Assembly (NCBI GenBank): GCA_020847015.1
Contig: JADLCW010000139.1
Span: 1-16,798 of the forward strand
DNA from: Thermomicrobiales bacterium
Lineage (GTDB): Bacteria; Chloroflexota; Chloroflexia; Thermomicrobiales; UBA6265
DNA: 16,798 bases
Direction of reading: 5' to 3'
In this document: positions 1-6,193 of the stretch, in pieces
How positions within the stretch are numbered: the stretch's first letter is position 1
How the letters are laid out: each line of letters starts with the position of its first letter
Program-made: the position numbers and the translations under genes
The notes under the pieces: model-generated
What the model saw: only the letters and a program-made list of their open reading frames with translations
Databases searched by the model: none
Told to the model about the DNA's origin: nothing

Positions 1-132
1 CGAATCGTGCAAGTGCAGAATAGCTACGCCGATCTGCGCCGGAGCGATCGAGGCCGGATGCGCCGCAACGGTCGTCCGGTGCCGGTGCTCTTCGCCTACG
101 AATTGCCGGAAGCGTGGAGCATCGTGCCCTAA
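1..132 (+). CDS. 3' end of an unrecognised protein-coding gene (5' truncated by the window)
   Basis: Frame 1 is open from the first base to a TAA at 130-132, giving the last 43 residues of a protein (RIVQVQNSYADL... ending ELPEAWSIVP). The fragment is basic in its first half and has normal high-GC codon use. No motif allows a family assignment. It may be a chance open stretch, but the frame runs cleanly into a stop followed at once by a strong hairpin, which fits a gene end. Function is unknown. Confidence 0.45.
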   Translation, partial: RIVQVQNSYADLRRSDRGRMRRNGRPVPVLFAYELPEAWSIVP

Positions 133-161
133 AGCGCGACCGAGCGCGAGTCGGGCGCTTT
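131..161. terminator. Probable bidirectional transcription terminator hairpin
   Basis: AAAGCGC (131-137) pairs with GCGCTTT (155-161), and CCGA (140-143) pairs with TCGG (151-154). The result is an 11-bp stem with a 2-nt bulge and a 7-nt loop. It overlaps the stop codon of the upstream + gene. It also lies about 20 nt beyond the inferred ancestral stop (183-185) of the converging protease gene, so it could serve both. The U-tract is short (only the TTT of the stem). Confidence 0.5.
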
Positions 162-182
162 GCCTTGGCCGGCGTACGACCA

Positions 183-1440
183 CTATGACAGCGGCACGAG
201 GCGAACTTCCCGAATCTCGACCCCCAAAATATTTGCGCCAGCCCGCGAGGATCGTCCGGAGCGGGGCTGGCGCCGAGGCCGACGACCAGATCGCCAGTCA
301 TGGTCGGCATCCGGAGTTCTGTCGGGGTGGTGATATCGACCGTGTTGACAAGAAGAACTGGCGAGCCGTTCTCAACGCGCAGCCCGATCGAATGGTTCGG
401 TGAATCGACGATATCGGCGGCGCAGTGCGCCTCGCTCCAGCGGATTGCGGTGTTTCTATCCGGGCTGCGGCAGTAGAGCGATCAGGCTTCGTTCGCGGGG
501 TTGACTGCAAAGATCCAGCGACGCCGAGATTGCCGAGTTCCATCGGGGCCGGAATTTCGATGCTGGGCCGGCTGCCGCGGGCCGTTCCGCCTGCGCCCGC
601 GCCAATTGCCAAACGATCTCCTCCGGTGACGCAACCGGCGCCCTGACGCATACCACACTAATTGTGTTGCCCTACTGAACGAGCGCATCGAAATCGTTTG
701 CATCAGCGTCTTCGTCGCCCCAATCTGCTGTGTGGGCGACGCCAAGCACGGGCGTCCCGATGTCGGATGGCGCTGTCCGTTCCTGCAGTTGCTTGGCTCC
801 AACCTCGGTTTGGTCGGCGGCGTGGTGGTTCCTCCGTATCTCGGCGGTCGTCGGGCTGGAAAACTGGTAGATGGTCGAGGTTACGTACGCGCCGACATCG
901 CTGGTCGAATACTCCGTCCCGAGCTACGCCGTCGAGTCGCAAATCTCGCACTCCCCGATGCGATCCCAATACTGTTTTGAATCGGCCAGACCAGTTGAAT
1001 CCTGTGGCGATATCCGGATAGCATGTCGGGCTCACATATGGAGCCCGTCAGGGATTGGCGCTACTTGTCTGCCGTCGAACCGTAGTGGAATTTCTGAAAT
1101 GCCGGCGCTTAGCGGAGCATCCGCAGCCGCGAGCAACCGGTCGCGGAGCAATCCCGCGGCACGACGGACCTCCTCGCGCATCGGCTCGCGATTGGTCGCG
1201 TCGACGATGCGGACTCCGACAAGATAATTTCCCAGCCGAAACATCAGATCCAAGTCGACGATCCGCTCTCCCGACACCCTATCCGTGGTTTCGAGGCGAG
1301 TGAGTCCGGCATCGAACCCGAAACCGTTCGGCTGACTCATATCCATCGCCTGCGCACTATCCAGCGTCCTCGCCAAGCCCATATAGGCGTCATGAGAGTT
1401 GCTTGCGGTATCAAAGGCAAGTAGATAGGAGATGACGCGG
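183..1440 (-). pseudogene. Decayed C-terminal part of the S1C protease gene (frameshifts and stops)
   Basis: Downstream of the protease ORF the minus strand remains protein-like but broken. The frame entered just after a G4 run (1444-1447) reads RVISYLLAFDTASN... to a TGA at 1032-1034. The same frame continues to a TAG at 924-926, then about 82 open codons (AYVTSTIYQFSSPTTAE..., ending NDFDALVQ) to a TAG at 672-674. It resumes GNTISVVCVRAPVASPEE. Around 480-600 the plausible frame changes. Reading ...WIFAVNPANEA, TGA (482-484), SLYCRSPDRN..., it gives NHSIGLRVENGSPVLLVNT and DLVVGLGASP, which resemble the strands of a concanavalin A/LamG-like domain. One more shift at a G5 run (221-225) gives VEIREVRLVPLS and a TAG at 183-185. 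The first two blocks look alike (a 'GN-hydrophobic' strand, then a Glu/Ala-rich helix), suggesting tandem domains. Calling this decay of one ancestral gene is inference; sequencing error could explain single lesions but hardly all of them. Confidence 0.7.
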
Positions 1441-2508
1441 TGACCCCGCCAAGGAATCCCAATACTGGGGGCTGGAGCGGGCGATGATTCGCAAACCCAG
1501 AACGGCCAGATCCGTCGGGAAGAAGGCGAGACCCGGCAAATCGGGATCGGGCGGCAATGGCAGAAGCGCCTCGTCAGCGCCCGTCCGGCGGATCACCGGG
1601 GTGGGCGACACGGGCGCGGATTGCCGGGCAACGCTTGCCGCCGCGATGAGCGGACGGGCGAAGTTGGCGGGCCGCATTTCCCCGATGGCGCCGCCGGTCG
1701 GGATGCAACCAACATCGGCGGCGGTGATGGCTCCGTCGTGGTTCGTGTCGCCTGGCCGGCAGTCGAGTTCTGATCCTTGCGTCGGGATGCCCACCAAGGC
1801 CCCTCGGTCGTCGACCGCCGTACCGCCACTGCTGCCGCCAGACATCACCGCGTCGGTCGTGATCCAGTCTGGCCGGTCGTCACGATCCTCGTGGACGAAT
1901 CCGCTCACGACACCCACCGTATAGGTCAGCGCATCACCGCCGATGGCGGGATATCCGAAGACGTGAATGGGATCGCCCAGCCCGAGTGCGTCGGAGTCGC
2001 CCAGCGGAATGAACGGAAACGCCGCGCGCGGCGCCAGTTGGGAACCGTCGGCCATATGGGCGATCCGCAGCACCGCGAGATCGAGATCCTCGTCCGCCTG
2101 TACGACCTCGGCCAGATAGGTGGGCCGGGGACGCTTGACGCCATCGGAGGTGAACACCAGAAAACTGCCGTGCCGATAATCCAGCGTCATGTGCGGCGCA
2201 CGCTTGCGTAGAACTTTTTCGATATCGCGCACCGCCTCGGACGACGAGGCGGGATCGACGACGTGGGCATTGGTGAGCACCAGACCGTCCGGCGTGACAA
2301 TGGTGCCGCTGCCGAGCGGGATAGGGAATGGCCAGCGGAAGTCGCGTTCAACCCATTCTGCATCGATGGCGAGCTGAACCGCCGCGGGAACGACGCGGTC
2401 GCGCACCCCGCGATCGATTCTTCCAAATACTGGCTGGATGGAGCCGAGCAGCGACCCAACCAGCGACCCGAGCAACACCAACGTCAGGATGAGCGGGCGG
2501 CGGACCAT
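1411..2508 (-). CDS. Secreted trypsin-like (S1C/HtrA-type) serine protease with dockerin-like EF-hand loop; C-terminus frameshifted
   Basis: The protein is 365 aa from the ATG at 2508. This start is preferred to the in-frame GTG at 2559 because GGGAG sits 5 nt upstream of it and it begins a signal sequence or anchor (residues 5-25, Leu/Val/Gly-rich). The catalytic triad is visible: His82 in LTNAHVV, Asp143 in DLDLAVLRI and Ser227 in GGSSGG. No PDZ domain is seen. Between Cys250 and Cys268 lies DTNHDGAITAAD (254-265), a full 12-residue calcium-binding loop of EF-hand/dockerin type I (Asp1, Asn3, Asp5, Asp12). After about residue 350 the frame ends in an unrelated tail (PRHLLSTCL). Removing one G from the G4 run at 1444-1447 joins it smoothly to SLAGHRVISYLLAFD in the next frame. 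It probably acts outside the cytoplasmic membrane. The protease domain looks intact; whether the truncated protein is stable cannot be judged. Confidence 0.85.
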   Translation of the reverse strand: MVRRPLILTLVLLGSLVGSLLGSIQPVFGRIDRGVRDRVVPAAVQLAIDAEWVERDFRWPFPIPLGSGTIVTPDGLVLTNAHVVDPASSSEAVRDIEKVLRKRAPHMTLDYRHGSFLVFTSDGVKRPRPTYLAEVVQADEDLDLAVLRIAHMADGSQLAPRAAFPFIPLGDSDALGLGDPIHVFGYPAIGGDALTYTVGVVSGFVHEDRDDRPDWITTDAVMSGGSSGGTAVDDRGALVGIPTQGSELDCRPGDTNHDGAITAADVGCIPTGGAIGEMRPANFARPLIAAASVARQSAPVSPTPVIRRTGADEALLPLPPDPDLPGLAFFPTDLAVLGLRIIARSSPQYWDSLAGSPRHLLSTCL

Positions 2509-2690
2509 GACGACTCCCGGTGAGATCGGCCGCAACGAAAACGGATGTCGCCGAATCACGTCAGTTCAAATAAACAATAACAAACCCATGCCATGTTCTC
2601 CACGAGGCGCCAACCGCTCCATGAGTGATTCAGCGGCGATGGTGGATCCTGATATCCGAGTGCCGCGCCGGCGCCTCCAGGAGATCTGCG

Positions 2691-3740
2691 TCAACTCCCT
2701 GAGCTGCTGCCGTTGTGGGCGGCCGTGTCGTCCTTCGGCTCCCCAGGGCGGCGACGTCGCGCCAGACCGCCCAGAAACATGCGCCCGACGTGATCGCCGA
2801 ACTTCTCCGGCGAAAGTTCCGCGCCGGTGCCTTGGAGCAACTCGCCCTCGCGTGTGGTCTGGGTTGCCCAGGTTGCCCGTGCTTCGCGCGCCTCGGTGAA
2901 GAATTCGGTAAGCGCATCGCCGGCGGTTTCCGAATCGCTGGTCAGTGCGGCGCGGACCTCGTCCAACCGAACCGACAGGGCGTCCAGCCAACGAACGACC
3001 GCGTCCCGGTTGGTCAGCAGGATGTCGCGATGCATGGCCGGGGAGCCGGCGGCAAGGCGACTGACATCGCGAAACCCGCTGGCAGTGAGCGATTTCATGT
3101 CGCGCCAGGACGCGTCGGTGGCGACGGTGCGCATCAGCGCCGCGGCCATCACAAAAGGTAGGTGACTAACCCCGCCGACGTAGGCGTCGTGCTCGGCCGG
3201 ATCCACGAAGTATGGTTCGGCGCCGAGCGCGGCAATCATGCCCAATACGGTGCGGATCGCTTCCTCGTCGGCGGAGACGGATGGCGTGACGCACCACGTG
3301 GCGCCCTTGAACAGATCGGCGTCGGCTCCCTCGATGCTCTGCGTCTTGCCGGCCATCGGATGGCCGCCGACGAAATTGACCGTGCGCGGCAGAAACTCCT
3401 GCGCCCAGCGCAGCACTTGCGCCTTGGTGGAGCCGACATCGGTGACAGTGGATCCCGGTTTGAGATGGGGAGCGATCGACTGGAACGTTTCGGCCATCGC
3501 CATCACCGGGGTGGCGACCACGACGAGATCGGCTTCGGACACGGCGCGCACCATGTCCCAGGCGGTGCGATCGACCGCCTTGATCTTTTGCGCGTATCCC
3601 TGATTGTCGAGATTGGTGTCAAAGCCGATGACTTCGAGCGCGGGTTTGCCGTCGGCGCGGTGCTCTTCGGCCCAGCGCCGCAGCCCCAGCCCGATCGAGC
3701 CGCCCACCAACCCCAGACCGACGATCGCGACATGCTGCAT
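2691..3740 (-). CDS. tyrA: Prephenate dehydrogenase
   Basis: The protein is 349 aa. It catalyses NAD(P)-dependent oxidative decarboxylation of prephenate to 4-hydroxyphenylpyruvate in tyrosine biosynthesis, in the cytoplasm. The N-terminal Rossmann fold carries the dinucleotide motif GLGLVGGS (8-15). The family motifs DVGSTKA (101-107) and GGHPMAGK (125-132) follow, then SIEGADADLFKG and the all-helical dimerisation domain (VSHLPFVMAAAL, LTASGFRD). No ACT domain follows; the C-terminus ends in a basic, then Ser/Gly-rich tail (GLARRRRPGEPKDD...). The ATG at 3740 is chosen because it begins the Rossmann strand and has GGAGG 10 nt upstream; the in-frame extension to 3809 overlaps the upstream gene. 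The gap to the SH3b gene is 29 bp, so the two are probably cotranscribed. Confidence 0.95.
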   Translation of the reverse strand: MQHVAIVGLGLVGGSIGLGLRRWAEEHRADGKPALEVIGFDTNLDNQGYAQKIKAVDRTAWDMVRAVSEADLVVVATPVMAMAETFQSIAPHLKPGSTVTDVGSTKAQVLRWAQEFLPRTVNFVGGHPMAGKTQSIEGADADLFKGATWCVTPSVSADEEAIRTVLGMIAALGAEPYFVDPAEHDAYVGGVSHLPFVMAAALMRTVATDASWRDMKSLTASGFRDVSRLAAGSPAMHRDILLTNRDAVVRWLDALSVRLDEVRAALTSDSETAGDALTEFFTEAREARATWATQTTREGELLQGTGAELSPEKFGDHVGRMFLGGLARRRRPGEPKDDTAAHNGSSSGS

Positions 3741-3769
3741 GGGTGCGGGTCCTCCGGTCGGTTGAACGG

Positions 3770-4336
3770 CTACGGTTGGTAGGGCGTCGTGTCGATCTGA
3801 CGCACCCACCCCTCCTGACCGTCCTCAGTTTCGAACTTCATCCAGCCCGGCGCATCGTCCGGGTTTTGCGCCGGAGCCTCCTCGCCGAGATAGCGCAGCG
3901 GCGTGGCGGGCGGCAAGGCGACGATGATCGGGTCGCTGGTGGACGGCCCCGATCGGAAATTGACCGACTCGCGCGCGGAGATCTGATGGGTCGGTTCAAA
4001 GGGTTTGGGTGTCGCTGTCGGCGCCGTCGGCGGCGCGGTCGGCGGCGCGGCGACCGTGGGAGGTGCGACTTGCTGGCCGCTTTGCGCAGCGGCCGTTTGC
4101 CCCTGAGTGATCTGTCGGTCGCTCAAATCAACACCGACGGCTGCGGCTTGGGTGGGCGGAGTCACGGCGGGAGCCGAAATAGGGATGAAGTCGGAGAGCG
4201 GCGCCACCAGCGCGGCGTAGATGATCGTCGCCCCGGCGATGCAGATAGTGATTGTTAGCAACATGGTGAGGCCGACCGCCAAACCGGCGCGGCGCGATTT
4301 TTGCCGCAGCCGGTCGCTGAGTCCAGGATCGGTCAT
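3770..4336 (-). CDS. Membrane-anchored SH3b-domain protein
   Basis: The protein is 188 aa. A short basic N-terminus (RLRQKSRRAG) precedes one transmembrane helix (about 18-44), giving an N-in, C-out arrangement by the positive-inside rule. A Pro/Thr/Ala-rich linker follows (about 55-113, with repeated APPT units). The C-terminal bacterial SH3 domain (about 117-182) shows the hallmark SVNFRSGPSTSDPIIVALPP and closing GWVRQID. Such domains often bind cell-wall peptides; no catalytic domain is attached, so the role is unknown. ATG 4336 is chosen because the longer ORF (to 4831) would cross the putative promoter and the divergent gene. Its Shine-Dalgarno is weak. The gene is probably the first of an operon with tyrA, driven by the extended -10 element at 4400-4405. 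Confidence 0.8.
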   Translation of the reverse strand: MTDPGLSDRLRQKSRRAGLAVGLTMLLTITICIAGATIIYAALVAPLSDFIPISAPAVTPPTQAAAVGVDLSDRQITQGQTAAAQSGQQVAPPTVAAPPTAPPTAPTATPKPFEPTHQISARESVNFRSGPSTSDPIIVALPPATPLRYLGEEAPAQNPDDAPGWMKFETEDGQEGWVRQIDTTPYQP

Positions 4337-4358
4337 GTCGGGCTGCAATCCATCGCGT

Positions 4359-4370
4359 CGAGGATCCTCG
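4359..4370. promoter_or_regulatory. 12-bp perfect palindrome, possible operator or enhancer site
   Basis: CGAGGATCCTCG is its own reverse complement. It lies in the 5' leader of the SH3b gene, about 25 nt downstream of the predicted start. It is also about 115-125 nt upstream of the predicted start of the divergent sigma-54-like promoter, a usual distance for an enhancer-binding activator site. Which role applies, if any, cannot be told. Confidence 0.25.
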
Positions 4371-4399
4371 TGGAGCAAAGTGGCGCTCGGAGCGGGCGA

Positions 4400-4408
4400 A
4401 GTATACCA
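4400..4408 (-). promoter_or_regulatory. Extended -10 sigma-70 promoter for the SH3b-tyrA operon
   Basis: The minus strand reads TGG-TATACT, an extended -10 (TGn) followed by a near-consensus hexamer at 4400-4405. The -35 region (GAAGCA at 17-bp spacing) is poor, as is usual for extended -10 promoters. Predicted transcription start is about 4393, leaving a 5' UTR of about 57 nt before the SH3b ATG. Confidence 0.5.
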
Positions 4409-4457
4409 CCCGCCGCCGGCCGTGCTTCGGCGCGCCGACAGGAGAGCCAGAACTGAC

Positions 4458-4473
4458 TGGCACGCTGCGTGCA
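4458..4473 (+). promoter_or_regulatory. Sigma-54-like (-24/-12) promoter upstream of the small charged protein gene
   Basis: TGGCACGCTGCGTGCA matches the sigma-54 consensus TGGCACG-N4-TTGCW at every specified position but one (the first T of TTGC is G), with correct GG-to-GC spacing. The predicted start near 4484 leaves about 39 nt to the ATG at 4523. Caution: the same bases hold the inverted repeat GCACGC-T-GCGTGC (4460-4472), so a repressor operator is an alternative reading. Confidence 0.5.
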
Positions 4474-4522
4474 TGACGGGTGAGCGCGGGCGAGACGTGC
4501 GCGCGCGGAAGGAGCAACCAAC

Positions 4523-4783
4523 ATGTCCTATCCCTATCCCGAGGATCGGACTCGAGAAAAGCGCGAGTTCGAACCGAAGGTGTATGCCGAGAATCGTGAA
4601 ACGCTGGTCGATGCTGACGCCATCGACAAGGCCGAGGAAGAACTCTGGGGCGAAACCCACCAGCAGCCTGAGGGCGACGCACGACGCGCCCAGTTGAAGG
4701 AGAAGCTGGAAGAGGAAGCCCGCCGCGTTCAGGCCCAGATGCAGGACGAGCAGGCGAAGAAGAGCGGGGATCGCACTCGCTAA
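4523..4783 (+). CDS. Small highly charged protein of unknown function
   Basis: The protein is 86 aa and begins MSYPYPEDRTREKREFEP. The ATG has a strong Shine-Dalgarno (AAGGAG, 8 nt spacing). It is very rich in Glu, Asp, Lys, Arg and Gln. The second half (about 37-82: AEEELWGE, then QLKEKLEEEARRVQAQMQDEQAKK) should form a long charged helix or coiled coil. There is no signal peptide, transmembrane helix or cysteine. I do not recognise the family. The baeRF gene starts 46 nt downstream on the same strand, so the two are probably cotranscribed. The predicted sigma-54-like promoter lies just upstream. Confidence 0.75.
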   Translation: MSYPYPEDRTREKREFEPKVYAENRETLVDADAIDKAEEELWGETHQQPEGDARRAQLKEKLEEEARRVQAQMQDEQAKKSGDRTR

Positions 4784-4829
4784 ACGAGGCGTTCGGACGG
4801 CGGCCCAGAGCGTGAAAACGAGGTGCAGC

Positions 4830-6140
4830 ATGGCGACGGATCCAGTCCGGCAAGTCGAGGCGACGGTGTTCCCCGGGGAAACGACCGCCGAACTTCAGCG
4901 ACTGGCGCGGCGGTTGGCCGAACTCCCGCCCTCCCCAGCGGAGCCGTATCTAACGGTCGGCATCGATTTGCGCGCGTATGGGCCGGCGGCGGGTCACCGG
5001 CTCGGGCTGGAGCGGTTTGAACGCGACGCCGAGGCCCTGCTGAAGAAGCTGGACGCGCATTCGGTCGCGCGCCTCTCGGCCACGACCGATCTCACCTGGA
5101 TCATCGAGCGGGTGGGACAGGCTAGAGTAGGATCCGAAGGTATGTTCGCCTTTGCCTGCGCTGGCCGCAATGTGTTCGAGGCGGCCGCGGTTCCGGTTCC
5201 TGTGCCGGAGCGCCTCTCCCTCGGGCCCACTCCGGAATTGTTCGACCTGGTGCGCATGATTGAAGACTGGCCGCCTTATGCCGTGCTCGTAGCCGATCAG
5301 CAACTGGGCGTCTTGCTGCTGGTTACCGGAGCAGGTCCCGATCTACGCGTGGAAGTTGGCGCCAGCGACTTCCCGCGCCACCAGCACCAGGGCGGCTGGT
5401 CGCAGGATCGCTTCCAGCGGCGGGCAGGCGAGCGCGAGGACGCGTTCGCCCGGGAACTTGCCGGACAGGCGCGCCGGCTGGTGGAAGAGCGGCGGATCGA
5501 GATGCTCGTGCTCGCCGCCAGCGAACCAATGCGCACCGCTATTTTGGATGCTCTCCACGAGTCGGTCAGCAAGCTGCTGGTGGGGGAGCTACACCACATC
5601 GTCGAGCACGGTCGCAACTACGATGAGCTGAACCCCAACACCGTCATCAAGCTGGCCGACCCGATCGTGCGCCGGGCCGAGCGGGCGCGCGAAGCAGAGG
5701 TCGCCCGGAAAGTGCGCGACGGAGCCGGTCCCGGCGACCGCAGCGTGACCGGGCCAGTTGATACGCTGACCGCCTTGCAGACGGGCCAGGTGATGACGCT
5801 GGTGCTCAATGACGACGCCTCAGTCGCGGGCTGGGCGGACTTCACGCTCGGACTCTACGGCGTTGGAACCGTACCGGCGGTGCACCCGGCAGGCGGCAAT
5901 CCGGCCAACCTGGTCGCGGTGAACCTGGTGCAGGAAGCGGTGCGATTGGCGCTGCAATTCGATGCCGACGTCGAGGTGATCAAGACTGATCCGACCAGCG
6001 AGGAGGGGCACGGACGGGAGCGGGTGGTGACTGCAACGCGGCCTCGCGCTGACGCCGCCAAATCGATGGACGAGTTCGGTGGCATCGGCGCGGTGCTGCG
6101 CTTCACCCTGGCTCCCGACCTGTCCACCGCGCGGCTGTAG
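4830..6140 (+). CDS. Bacterial archaeo-eukaryotic release factor-like protein (baeRF/Vms1-like)
   Basis: The protein is 436 aa. The ATG at 4830 (GAGGTG 5 nt upstream) is preferred to the in-frame GTG at 4812. An N-terminal alpha/beta region is followed by a loop with HQHQGGWSQDRFQRR (184-198). This matches the place and style of the eRF1/Vms1 catalytic loop (GGQ in eRF1), here with Trp in third position and Gln two residues later. Downstream, residues 199-265 carry a helix and a strand (RRIEMLVLAASEPMRTAILDAL), and the C-terminal domain contains VLRFTLAP. Related proteins release peptides from peptidyl-tRNA on stalled ribosomes. Extending that to this protein is inference; baeRF families are poorly characterised. 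It converges with rpoN. Confidence 0.75.
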   Translation: MATDPVRQVEATVFPGETTAELQRLARRLAELPPSPAEPYLTVGIDLRAYGPAAGHRLGLERFERDAEALLKKLDAHSVARLSATTDLTWIIERVGQARVGSEGMFAFACAGRNVFEAAAVPVPVPERLSLGPTPELFDLVRMIEDWPPYAVLVADQQLGVLLLVTGAGPDLRVEVGASDFPRHQHQGGWSQDRFQRRAGEREDAFARELAGQARRLVEERRIEMLVLAASEPMRTAILDALHESVSKLLVGELHHIVEHGRNYDELNPNTVIKLADPIVRRAERAREAEVARKVRDGAGPGDRSVTGPVDTLTALQTGQVMTLVLNDDASVAGWADFTLGLYGVGTVPAVHPAGGNPANLVAVNLVQEAVRLALQFDADVEVIKTDPTSEEGHGRERVVTATRPRADAAKSMDEFGGIGAVLRFTLAPDLSTARL

Positions 6141-6148
6141 TCGAACGA

Positions 6149-6178
6149 TCGGGCGGGCGGCCAAGACCACCCGCCCGA
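6149..6178. terminator. Bidirectional terminator between converging baeRF and rpoN genes
   Basis: TCGGGCGGG (6149-6157) pairs with CCCGCCCGA (6170-6178): nine GC-rich base pairs, plus two more inside after one mismatch. It lies 8 nt after the baeRF stop and 15 nt from the rpoN stop. There is no U-tract, which is common in high-GC genomes. Confidence 0.6.
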
Positions 6179-6193
6179 CTGCCGGCGCGTCTG

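Noticed and set aside
185..1227. Several + strand ORFs of 72-119 codons in the region opposite the decayed tail
   Set aside because: They overlap one another in different frames, are Arg/Ser/Pro-rich without domains, and lie opposite the coherent minus-strand remnant.
1411..1447. Programmed ribosomal frameshift at the G4 run of the protease gene
   Set aside because: No slippery heptamer with a downstream structure is evident, and further stops at 1032, 924 and 672 would still break the tail.
2508..2559. Upstream GTG start for the protease (17 extra residues)
   Set aside because: No ribosome-binding site there; the ATG at 2508 has GGGAG at good spacing and begins the signal sequence.
2665..2674. 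GCGCCGGCGC palindrome downstream of tyrA as a terminator
   Set aside because: A perfect palindrome without a loop region makes a poor RNA hairpin, and there is no T-tract.
3162..3782. 206-codon + strand ORF opposite tyrA
   Set aside because: It is a shadow of tyrA, whose motifs are unmistakable.
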